Source: Sabellastarte sp. h YS-2021 (Eukaryota > Annelida > Polychaeta > Sabellida > Sabellidae). Taken from it: a stretch of 64,000 nucleotides of DNA. Under the pieces are notes generated by a model. That model had not been told where the DNA came from, made no database searches, and worked only from the letters and a program-made list of their open reading frames with translations. Made by a program: the position numbers and the translations under genes. The stretch is taken from NCBI GenBank assembly GCA_964017235.1, contig OZ024940.1, positions 28,638,573 through 28,702,572 of the forward strand, written 5' to 3'. Shown piece after piece: positions 1-9,900 of the stretch; positions within the stretch are counted from its first letter, which is position 1, and every line of letters begins with the position of its first letter.

Positions 1-1987
1 TTTATAAGTTAGCACCCGGAGCAATAGCTGAAAGACCCAAAACAGTATTAGACCAAATTATATCTAAAACACAATCAGGTTTTGTTCCTGGTAGGAATAT
101 TAGTGATTGTACAGGCTAATTTATGATTTACTGTATCTAGCACAAAATAAAGATTACACAGGAATCTTAATGTTAATAGATTTCGAGCAAGTTTTGACTC
201 GATCTCTTGGAAATTTTTATATAAAACTTTACAAATGTTTGGCTTTAGTGAGAACTTTATGCGATGGGTAAAATGATTCAATACAAATATAAGCGCATAT
301 ATACTTCAATGTGGATTCCTATCAGAAGAAATTTTTATTAAATTAGACCCGAACATCAAAGGCCTAAAATTTGGTGACCAACATCTCAAAATGACACAGT
401 TTGCAGATGACACCACACTAATTTTGGATGGAACACAGTGTTCTCTAGAAGCCGCTCTTAATATTTTAGAACTATTTGGAAATTAATCTGGCTTGAAAAT
501 GAACATGGAGAAGACAAAGTTATTTGGATAGGGAGAAAGCGATTCTCTAAAGAAAAATTAGATATAGCATATAATCTACAGTGGGGCAACACATAATTTT
601 TAATGTTAGGATTAAAATTTTACACTAATATAGAACAGATTCCATCTATTAGTTATATTGAAACGATACAAAAAATAAGGAAGGATATGCAGAAATGGCA
701 AAGTAGATATATGACACCATTCGGGAGAATCACACTATCAAAACAAAACTTTTGCCCTATTTAAAATGCCTTAAAATAACTTGGACTAGCAGGACAATTA
801 ATAAAAGAAACATAGACTAGAATAAAATTTACATGAATCAAACCATAAGGTCAATAAACTAGCATAATTGGAAGGAGATTTTCCAGTGCGTTCCAGAAAT
901 TTTGAAAACCAATTTTGGGTAAATATATTTGAATATTGGACAGACTTTTATTTCAAAAACAAGCATTTAACAAATTCAGAAATTTCACAATGATGTTTAT
1001 GGTAGAATAGGCAGATCTCAAGGCATACATAATATTACCCTGTCTGACACAAAAAAGGTATTAACTTGGTAGTGATATAATAAATTCTGATGGAATAGTA
1101 GTAAGTAAAAGAGAATTAAATAGCACTTATAATTTTAAATGTAACTCAATAGAATATCACAGAATGAAACTCTTGGTTCAGAAGTTGTATTTCAGTATCC
1201 AAGGCCTACTAGGTCTTCTCCCATGCAAAGTTTCACCAAATCAAAAAATGTAGTAAGGATTTTTACAATGCACTTTTAAGTGGAGAGTTTGAAGAACCTT
1301 CTTGTAAATAATTTTGGACCAGAAAAATTAAGTTCAACTTAAAATGACAAAATGTGGGAAAACATCTTTAGGGCCTGCCACAAATCTTTACTAGAAAATC
1401 ATTTGATTTGATTTCAGTATAAAATCCTGTATAATATATTAGATACTAAATACTATTTAATCAAGCTCAAAATTATTGACTCCAATTTTGTAGTTTTTGT
1501 AGTCAACAACCAGGAAGTATTGAGCACCTCTTCATTCATTGTGAATTTGTTAAAGATTTGTGGAAAGATTTAAAAAGATGGATTTTCAACAAATTAAATA
1601 TACAAATAGACTTAACAAACCAGAGACAAATTCTTGGCTATGAGGAACTCAACATCCACTTTTGGCGGCTAAATTTTATACTAACAGCAACAAGGTATTA
1701 TGTGTATTGGTGTTCAAAAAAAATTTTCAATTGAATTTTTGCTTTCTCCAAGAAGACATTAGAGCTAAATATTCCGAACCGAAATATTTTGCAAAAATTA
1801 ACCTTTTAGAACAAAGATTTAATAAAAAATGGTTGATATGGGAATGTCTGTTTGATTGATTGTACAAGTAGCAATTTATCATAAAAGTAAATTTAAAACA
1901 CAGGATTTATATTCTTGTTTTATTTTTGTGTGTGCTTCATATAATTGTTATTTGTATTGCACAAAAAGAAATAAAAATAAAAAAAAA
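1..1987 (+). pseudogene. L1-like LINE ORF2 remnant (RT palm to 3' tail)
   Basis: Reverse-transcriptase remnant of a non-LTR retrotransposon that enters from the left edge. Near the start a broken frame reads QSGFVPGRNISD, the usual L1-type RT block. The catalytic F-A-D-D box is at 400-411 and is followed by a GLKMNMEKTK block. A C-terminal Cys/His cluster (C-S-F-C, then H-L-F-I-H-C) lies at 1488-1542. Many stops and frameshifts break it. It ends in an A-rich tail at about 1961-1987, directly against gypsy-1. Its RT block resembles the copy at 28.2-30.0 kb closely enough to suggest one family. The endonuclease part is outside the window or lost. Confidence 0.85.
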
Positions 1988-1989
1988 CT

Positions 1990-2461
1990 TCTCAGCTTCT
2001 GTTTGAGCTCGAGTTAGTACCATCAAATGCAGAGATGAGTTTCCAGCTTCCATGCCACACTGATTACAAGGTTTCTGTGACAATGCATCACCATTTTGAT
2101 GTAATGTACCATATTGATGGTGAATTTCAAAGTCATACATCGACAAGGTTTCGAGCCATCAGGCCATCTGATCTTCAGGTTCCTTGAAGTTGTAAAGCCA
2201 TCTTAAAGAGCCATGATCAGTATGAATAACAAAATGGCTGCCATAGAGGAAATGTCTAAAATGCTGGACGAAATGTACTATGTTAAGGAGCTCTTTCCTA
2301 GTAACACAGTAACGTTGTTCTGGCTTTGATAAACTCATGCTTGCATATGGAATAACCCATTCTTCTCCTCCAATAAGCTGAGACAAAACTGCACCAATTC
2401 CTATATCACAGGCATCAGTGTCCAGAATGAAATGACATTCAGGTCTTGGGTATGTTAACAC
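1990..2461 (-). pseudogene. pol: Gypsy-1 RNase H domain
   Basis: 2461-2159 encodes gypsy RNase H: LDTDACDIGIGAVLSQ (catalytic D), CVTRKELLN (catalytic E), then FVIHTDHGSLRWL. The following frame, 2146-1990, carries the domain tail HQNGDALSQKPC. RNase H removes the RNA template during reverse transcription. The element ends here against the LINE tail. Confidence 0.85.
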
Positions 2462-2689
2462 AGGTGCTTCCTCACACTGATCAGTCCATGCAAACTTTTC
2501 CTTTTTTTTGTAAGTTCATGCAGAGGTCCTGCAACAACTGCAAAGTCCTTAATAAATCTCTGATAATATGAGCAGAGTTGAACTAGCTTTCTAACTTCAG
2601 AAATATTTGTAGGTCGTGGCCACTCTGTTATCGATTCAATCTTGGCTGGATCTGTGGAGATTCCTTTTTTTCTAAAACCAGGTGTCTTA

Positions 2690-3370
2690 AATATGAGACC
2701 TCTCTCTAAAAAGTATACACTTTGTAGGCTTTAACGTCACCTTGGCATCACAAATCCGATCAAACACCCATCTCAGTCTGTGAAGTGTTGTCTTTCTTCT
2801 TCACCAAAACCACTGGGGAAGACCATGGACTGTCAGAAGGTTCGATGATGTCTCCATCTAGCACATCCTGTGTTTGCCTCCTGGCTGCCTCCCTCAGATG
2901 GATAGGGATTCTTTGGGGCTTTATGGGATCAGTGTCACCAGCATCAATTCTGTGATTAATTTTATGTGTTCTTCCAAGATCACTGGAATGTTTGGTGAAA
3001 ATGTCTTGACATTCAACTAATAGTTGTGACATATCTATCTGATGTTCACTTAGGTGTGTCGAGAACTTCTGGATCAAGTCTGTGAGATGTTCTGGCACAT
3101 CTTGTAACTGAGGTTGGACCTGTACATACAATGATCTTATGTTAGCGGTAGGCAGTCCATTTTTATTCCATGCTTCAGATGGATGACACAAGGTGGCTGT
3201 TGTTCCACATCCTGCTTAGATGGATTCATCAGTCGCATTACAACTTTACCTTCTTGTATGTCAACAAGGGATCTGGCCACTAAGAGTCCATACCAGTCTG
3301 TAACCTTTTCAGTCCCTTCCAATACATTGATAGGACATTTGTGGCCTCGTCGATGAACTTGACCAATCAC
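2690..3370 (-). pseudogene. pol: Gypsy-1 protease-RT linker and RT N-terminus with catalytic core deleted
   Basis: 3370-3137 holds the linker typical of gypsy pol. 3191-2760 holds the RT fingers (REAARRQTQDVLDGDIIEPS, then SPWSSPVVLVKKKD). Immediately after KKKDNTS the reading jumps to a stretch equivalent to the region downstream of the YLDD box (F-D-R-I-C-D-A-K, then K-P-T-K-C), so the palm with its catalytic aspartates is missing. By comparison with gypsy-3, which keeps YLDD, the loss is an internal deletion. Confidence 0.8.
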
Positions 3371-3520
3371 TAGCCTCTTATTGTGGGCTAGAATGGTGGA
3401 ATCTTGTTTGAATGAAACTCTCTAGCAGCTAATTTTATCACCTTTATTCCACTTGCAGTCATGTTGCTTAAGAAGTCTGTTCCTAAGCTGGCATCATCTT
3501 TTATTTCTGCTACTACAACT

Positions 3521-4001
3521 TTATGATGGACCCTCAGGGGCCCCTAGCATAATTTCAATAACTTTTTGACCCATCACTGGCATTAGATCACCATTGGCTT
3601 GGACTACTTCAAAATCTATGGGGTCAAGATTTCCTGCTGTCATATCATCATTGGTCTTAGATATGACAGTAATGCTAGCTCCTGTATCAACCAAAAACTT
3701 CACTGGCCAATTGTCCCCCTGACCCACGACCACTAACCGAGTTCCACTTCAGAGTGTTACCCCATTTTTAGTCCTTTCCTGCAGCACCTTGGCTCATAGG
3801 CACAGTCCTACTCAGTTTGACACATTGTAGGGTGTGGATACTGTCGAGTTTTGAGGCATTTATTTTTGTAGTGTCCCATTTCCCTACAGTTCCAACACTC
3901 CACATCTTTTCGGTTCTGTCTGTAGGTCCCTGGTTTTCTATTTTCACTTGTGGTTGAATTTTGTGCAACATTTCTAACAATGAGTCAATCTCTTTCTGCA
4001 T
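3521..4001 (-). pseudogene. Gypsy-1 nucleocapsid zinc knuckle and aspartic protease
   Basis: A CCHC zinc knuckle (C-W-N-C ... G-H ... K-C; spacing C-x2-C-x4-H-x4-C) is encoded at 3897-3856 in a frame different from the flanking open stretches. Downstream, 3733-3521 encodes the retroviral-type protease active site FLVDTGASITVIS. The knuckle would bind template RNA in the particle and the protease would cut the Gag-Pol precursor. Both are separated by frameshifts and are relics. Confidence 0.8.
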
Positions 4002-4216
4002 TCAATGTAGGTTTGCTGGCTCACTGGTTGACCTTTTTTGTATGCTTCTATCTCAACCGCAGCACACACAGCATCATCTAAACTCTTTGCCTTCACATGA
4101 TATACTGTCTAGCAAAGGTCACTGTCATCTAATGCATCGATGAATGAATCTCATCCAAGTATACCCATCACATCTGGTGCAGCAGTCGGGTAAGACAGCT
4201 GAACAAAGTGCCTGAT

Positions 4217-4839
4217 TTATTGGTCTAATTTGGGCAGACTTTGTGACCCTCTCCGCTGGAAATTTCTTAATTCTGCCCGGAAAAGATCAGTCTTGTTCTC
4301 TGGATTGAACCTTTGGCTCAGAGTGGTCACCAGCTCATGATAGTTTTGGCGCTTCAGTGGGTTAGAGTTCACAGGAACTGACAGGCTGCACCCCTCAGAC
4401 TTACACTGAGATACTGGGTTTTTTGTGTGTTGTTCCACTCACTGAGGTCAGCACATATCGCAGAATGGCTGATGAATTCAGACCAGGATCCAGATCCATT
4501 GAATTGATCTGGCATAACCCCTGGGTCGCTTATTATTACCCATCATTGGATCTGGATTCAAATCAAAATTTCTGGAAGGATCAGCTTGCTAACTTCTAAA
4601 TACATCTGGTATCGAGTTTTGTTGATGGCTATTCTTGTTACCTTGAAGGTACATTAAACACTCAGCTGCTGCCTGAAGTCTCCCCATCTGTTTATCATCG
4701 CCTGAAGCAATGTCAGCGAGTGAAGATTCTTTTGGACATACATCAGCAGAAACTGTTTCTTCTGAGCTTCCCATACAGTTCGGCATATGTGACTTTTGTG
4801 TTTTAAAGTATTCACAGGATTTGTATCACTGGATCTCAT
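4217..4839 (-). pseudogene. gag: Gypsy-1 gag (capsid region), broken
   Basis: Gag-like pieces in at least two frames (4839-4589 and 4438-4217). The second piece has the capsid-like run LSQRFNPENKTDLF followed by AELRNFQRRG, typical of Ty3/gypsy gag (pfam Retrotrans_gag type). It lies between the primer-binding site and the zinc knuckle, as expected. Frameshifts and stops prevent a full protein. The call rests on position plus motif. Confidence 0.7.
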
Positions 4840-4850
4840 ATACTCTGAAA

Positions 4851-4869
4851 GATCCCACTTCTGACACCA
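4851..4869 (-). promoter_or_regulatory. Gypsy-1 primer-binding site (tRNA-Leu type)
   Basis: On the minus strand this reads TGGTGTCAGAAGTGGGATC, matching from memory the complement of the 3' end of eukaryotic tRNA-Leu (ending TGACACCA). It sits just upstream of gag, where the minus-strand primer should anneal. It therefore places the lost or unresolved 5' LTR at about 4870 and above. Confidence 0.75.
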
Positions 4870-5103
4870 GTTTAAAGGGACGGTCTACTTGGTACAGTCG
4901 TAATACGTGGTGGTAGTACCTCTGTCTATTTATCCTGTAGGAAGCAATGAGTCTCAATCTCATGTTGGTGATGACTCTAATATAACATGTCTCTAATATG
5001 AAGCTCAATATCTCATGCAGGTGATAGTTCTCAGTATCTCAGGCTCATTATTATGATGAATCTTTGTTTCGAGTGACTGATGAATCTTTATGTTTGCAAA
5101 TGT
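4870..5103. other. Possible residual 5' LTR of gypsy-1
   Basis: The sequence upstream (element sense) of the primer-binding site should be the 5' LTR. I cannot delimit it: there is no second LTR copy in the window and no clear TG/CA ends. No gene is seen. Confidence 0.3.
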
Positions 5104-5570
5104 TGAATATCTCAAATACTGATGACTCTCCAAGGCAAATTACCAATGTCTATAATTTGTAGTCTTCAGAGAAGACATCAGTGTGTTTTTTGTGCCAGAG
5201 TTTTTAATTATGGTTGGAAGATTTGAATATATAACTGGTGTTAGGCAGGAATAAATGAAGCTTGTTAAATACTGAAATGGTTTAATTAACTAATGAAATA
5301 AATGCACTAACAGTGCAAATGGGGCAAATAACTAACAGTCCAATAAATACTGAACACAGTTAAGAACAGTGCAATTCCCACTATTATAGTTATCAAATCC
5401 AAATATTTCTACACCATACAATTCTAAATATCAATTTGAAATATCTCAAATACTCTCCAAGGCAAATGACCAATGCCTATAATTTGTAGTTTTCACAGAA
5501 GACCTCAGTGTGTGATTTTATGTGCCAGAGTTCTTAATTGTGGTTGGGAAGTTTTGAATATATAAATGTG
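5104..5570. repeat. Imperfect direct duplication (~110-135 bp arms, period ~330 bp)
   Basis: The stretch at about 5104-5238 (aatatctcaaatactg to ttgaatatataa) recurs at about 5437-5570 with scattered changes. Shared blocks include CTCCAAGGCAAAT, TATAATTTGTAGT and GTGCCAGAGTT. The spacer between the arms is itself a dispersed repeat. Confidence 0.8.
5238..5440. repeat. Dispersed ~200-bp repeat, copy 1
   Basis: Highly similar to 21,153-21,355. Both read from GGTGT(T)AAGG/AGGC through AATACTGAAATGGTTTAA and AACTAACAGTCCAATAAAT to TATCAAATCCAAATATTT. It may be part of an LTR or a short interspersed element; no terminal signature was recognised. Confidence 0.8.
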
Positions 5571-5911
5571 GCCATGTTGTAACTGATAGAGTGACAAGTG
5601 GAAAATTTGCTGGTGAGAAAAGTTTCAAAAAAGTAGTGGAAATACATGATGTTAAAGAACAATTTTAGTGTCAGTAGATTTTAAAAATGCAATGGAATCT
5701 GATGATAATCATTATAATATAAAGATTATGACTGGAAAAATTTTAATGTTAAAACAATTTAATCACAATATACCAAGATATAATATGAAACCAATATTGT
5801 GGTTGTGAATCAACACTGTATTTGGAAACGTTAATTGACTGGATAACAATAAAGGTCCATTATATTTGGAAACACTTTGTACAGGTTTCACATTGGTGAA
5901 TAGCCAAAGAA

Positions 5912-7297
5912 ATGTCAAATACAAGCCAGGACACTTCTAAAATAGAACAAATGATAGACAAATATTATCAAGAAATAGAACTTTCACATGTAAATATGGA
6001 TAAAGAAAACAACACATCAAAAATACACCAAATGCATGTGTGAAAGAGAGTACACCTCTCCAAGCAATTGGAAAGCAAAATACAATCAGTGATTTCTTTA
6101 AGGTGGTGACTACAACTCTAATCTTAAACAAGAGATCAAAAAGAAAGGTTATTTCTCCTCTTCAGGATATGGAGTCAGAAGACATAGAATCAACAGTGAC
6201 CAGTGTCTCATACAAACTAGATGCATTTAAACAGACATTTGAAACAAAAATAGATATGGTCATGAATAAACTGAAAGAAGAAATACTGGGGGAACTTAAG
6301 GATTTCAAGGAAAGAATATTAGAAACTGTGCAAGCAAGAGACAAGGCATATGATAAAAAGTTGGAAGCTCTAGAAGATAAGTTAGATGATTTCAAAGAAT
6401 CAGTGACTTTTCAAGAACAGGAAATTGAGGACTTGAAGAGTGAAAATGCAAAAATGTTACATAGGTGTCAGATCTATGAAGGACAAATAGCAAAAAATGA
6501 AAAAGAGATCCAGTTCATCAAAGAGGACACATTACAAATTCAAGCTAAGTCAATGAGTGCAAATTTAGTATTTTACAATATACCAGAGCAGGGAAATGAG
6601 AATAGCCAAATGACTGGTGATATTTTAATGACATTTATCAGAGATGAATTAAAAGTTCAGTCACAGGATATCAATCTTATTGTGTTTGACAGAGTGCATA
6701 GATTTGGGAAAAACTTAGCTGAAAATCCAGACCTATAGTGGCTAGATTCAACCCCTTCAGGGGAAAAGAAATAGTACTGAGACATGCCAAAAATCTTGAT
6801 AAGGCAAAGAACTACAGCATCAGTGAGCAATTCCATCAGAGCTACAGGACAGGAAACAGAGACTTATGCCTGTGTTTTGAGAAGCCAGACAAAAACAAAA
6901 AAATGGATGGGAGAAAAGCTGATAGTAGAAGGGAAAGTTGTTACAGCACACAAGGATAAAAATATGGATGTCAACACAGACATTGTTCAAAAAGCCATTG
7001 AGATGAATGTTAAATTGCCCCTTCAAAAATTCACCTCCGCACAATATCTATGCTTATAAACTTCGACAAAAAGATAATGTGCTGGAACATTATGATGATG
7101 ATAAAGAATGGGGAGCTGGTAGGAACCTGTTGTCACTTCTCCAGCAGAAAGACATCACAAACCAACTGATAGTGGTAACTTGTTGGTATGGAGGCAGTTA
7201 CATTGGACCTACGAGATTCCAGCTGATCAAAAGGCAGCGACCACAGCACTGCAGTTACAGTAAACATCTTAAAGACAATAAATATTTTGTGTTTTGA
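5912..7297 (+). pseudogene. LINE-A ORF1: PIP-box-like motif, coiled coil, RNA-binding region, IMPACT/UPF0029-like C-terminus
   Basis: The likely start is ATG at 5912 (M-S-N-T-S-Q-D). A frameshift near 6042 leads into the long frame 6040-6738. In order: a PCNA-box-like QNTISDFF at 6076-6099; a long charged coiled coil from about residue 45 to 165 of the 6040 frame; an L1-ORF1p-like RNA-recognition start (SANLVFYNIPEQ); and the C-terminal block RGKEIVLRHAKNLDKAK after a frameshift at about 6730. After further shifts the frame 7007-7297 reads PHNIYAYKLRQK, YDDDKEWGAGRNLL and VVTCWYGGSYIGPTRF, the conserved blocks of the IMPACT/UPF0029 fold. ORF1 proteins bind LINE RNA; the role of the extra domain is unknown. 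At least three frameshifts make it a pseudogene. Confidence 0.8.
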
Positions 7298-8978
7298 TTG
7301 GATAATATTAAACTAACATTGGAGGCAGTGTGAGTACTATTATAATGTTATAAATCCGCAAAATTAAAAGTATGCAAACTGATTGTGTAAGCATGCAGGT
7401 TAGTGACAAAAAATATCTGTCACGCCAGTGTATATTTTGAGACAGCTATTGTGTTAAATTACAATTATCCGACAACAGGTAGCATACTGTTTGTTTACAC
7501 TAAATCTACTAAAAGTATATACATAACAGGTGTTACTCTATCAAAAGTCAGGTAGACATAAAGTGTTGGCAGTAAACTAGTCATGGGAATGTCATTTGAT
7601 TCAAAACAGAAATATACCAAATTAAATATATATACTTAACCAGTGTAACTACATGCAAATAATCAGAGGTTAAAGGTTTAATAGTTAAATTACTCTTTAC
7701 ACCTATATACAAATGAACTGTGGGTGCATATGTTTGATATGACATACCTAAGATATGAAACTAGCTTGGGTACACATTCAGGTTTCTGTTAAGAAGTATC
7801 CACGCCAATTGTAAGTGGGAAGAAATGCTACAGCAGTAAATATGTACAAACTAATTAATTTATTTTTCTGGGTATTACAGAAATAGTAATTCAGGTGATA
7901 CATATGGAAAATGTATATTTTTGCCCTATGTTATAGCATACACAGGCAGCACTGTGTAACTTCTCTTGTGTCTTTACTTTTAATTATTTTGAACATCCTG
8001 ATAATAAGCATTTATAAATACAAACTAAGTGTGGATAGCTTAATTGTTTATTGAGTGTCAACTACATCAGGTGAATTTTAAAAATTTAACAACCCAAAAC
8101 TCAGAGTTAATATATGCATAAATATTTTGATAGTTTTTTCTCATATTAAAGTGTTAGAATTGGTAAAAGCTTAATAACAATATAAACCCAGAATCAGTAG
8201 ACAGTACAAGTACTAATATGTATTTTTATGTTTCATAGATGCACATCAGATGTTAGGGGATCCTAAAAACACCATAAAAAGTGGAGTGATACAGTAGAAA
8301 TTGTCGTATTATAACACATTGATTCTATTTGAGCCAGTCTTTATTGATAAATATGGGGAAACCCAAAGACTTGGGCAAGTAGATGCTGCTTCTTACAGCT
8401 TGGAAATATATGTAAATAGGTGTATATAGGGGGTTAGAACCAGTATAACAAGGGTTAGTTTATACAAATTTGTTTTTTTGTTTGTATGAGAAAATTGTTA
8501 AAATATATTTTCAAATGATTCACTGAGATTTATAGGTGCATACAAAGCTGTTTATAAAGAAGTAGGCTTAGATTTTACAGTAAAGGATATACAGTCAAAG
8601 ATCAATACTTTTCAGAGGTACAAAAATATTATTGTAATTAAATTATGTAATAAATACAGAAAGATAAGTAATATCAAGTATATTAATTGGTTCTCTTCCA
8701 TAAATATGTAATGTCTGTAATATTACCAGAAGAAATTTAAACATATTAAATTGAAATCCAGCAAGTTAAATTTTAACAAAAATGATTTTTTTGTTATACT
8801 CAAGTAAAAGGTGTCACAAAGTCTTTTTAAGTGTTAAGATTAAGTGTTTTATGTGCATTCTTAATGTTCTTGACTATGAAGTCATTTTATGTGTTACGAT
8901 TATGTGTTTTATATGTGTTCCAAATGTATCATGTACATGTGTGCCTTGGGAAATATGCAGAAATTTATACAATATCAA
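7298..8978. other. LINE-A inter-ORF region, no gene seen
   Basis: About 1.7 kb of AT-rich sequence between ORF1 and ORF2. L1-like elements normally have a short spacer here, so this is either an unrecognised insertion or degenerate ORF2 leader. No domain, tRNA or terminal repeat was recognised. Confidence 0.5.
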
Positions 8979-9590
8979 TATCTTGCAGTGAAACAAATAT
9001 CATTTAGCATACTTTCATTAAATGTAAGAGGCCTGAGAGACAAATTTAAAAGAAAGAAACTTTTTAATTGGTTTAAAGATATCAAAACAGATATTATTTT
9101 ACTGCAAGAAACATATAGCTCAATGGAAATTGAAGAACAATGGAAACTTGATTAGGGTGGTGAGAATGTAATTTTTTCCATGGGTCAAACCATTCAAAAG
9201 GATGTCTCATATTAGTCAATAATAATGTTGATTTCAAACTTATAAAAGAAGAAACGGGCAATGGTGACAGATTAATTATATCCCAAGTTGAGATAAATGG
9301 AGAAGGTTATTGCTTAGTAAACATTTATGCCCTAAACTCAGCAAATGGTAGAGAATATTTTTCCAAGATTTAAAACAATGAATCAATTTATTTGAGATTG
9401 ATAAAGAAAAAATTATACTAGAACGTGACTACAACACCATACAAACTAATATAGACAAGCATAGTCCTAATGATTTAGTCCAGGATGTGTCCATGATAAC
9501 TTTAAGAAAATTGATCAATGATTTTGATTTATGTGATATCTGGAGACTCAGAAATCTGAATATAATGAATTATACAGAACACAAAAAGCT
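8979..9590 (+). pseudogene. LINE-A ORF2 apurinic-type endonuclease domain
   Basis: The frame reads FSILSLNVRGLRDKFKRKKL and then DIILLQETYSS, the N-terminal blocks of the L1-type AP endonuclease that nicks target DNA. After a stop at 9155 other frames continue with ETGNGDRLIISQVEI and CLVNIYALN, so the domain is present but frameshifted. Near 9590 the sequence jumps into RT, indicating a deletion of roughly 1 kb relative to intact LINEs (inferred from family layout). Confidence 0.82.
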
Positions 9591-9599
9591 ATCAGGCTT

Positions 9600-9900
9600 T
9601 CTTTTATTTATTTGAGTTTAAAAAGGCTTTCAATTCAATTGAATGGGATTTTATGATAAAATGTCTCGAAAAGTTTAATTTTGGGAAAGATATACTTAAC
9701 TGGGTAAAAACATTGTACAATGATGTTTCTAGTTGTGTAATAAACCATGAAACAACCTGTCAATATTTTAACATAGGAAGAGGAGTAAGGCAAAGAGACC
9801 CATTATCACCATATTTATTTATAATCTGTGTTGAAATGTTAGCTATAGCAATAAGAAATAAAATTATAAAGGGTATACATATGGAAGAAGAGTTTAAGCT
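9600..9900 (+). pseudogene. LINE-A ORF2 reverse transcriptase, first half
   Basis: Reads EFKKAFNSIEWDFM (catalytic-D block), then IGRGVRQRDPLSPYLFI and IKGIHMEEEFKL, the standard LINE RT motifs. Gypsy-2 interrupts it at base 9900; the next residues of the same domain are at 19,260. Confidence 0.9.

Larger units (their letters stand above)
1990..4869 (-). mobile_element. Gypsy-1: decayed Ty3/gypsy element, 3' truncated
   Basis: Minus-strand Ty3/gypsy retrotransposon. In element order it has a primer-binding site (4851-4869), gag (4839-4217), zinc knuckle and protease (4001-3521), the RT start (3370-2760) with an internal RT deletion, and RNase H (2461-1990). It then stops at the A tail of the neighbouring LINE, so integrase and the 3' LTR are absent. 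Reading frames are short and broken throughout. RNase H and RT blocks match gypsy-3 (23.6-26.2 kb) very closely, so the two are one family. Confidence 0.88.
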
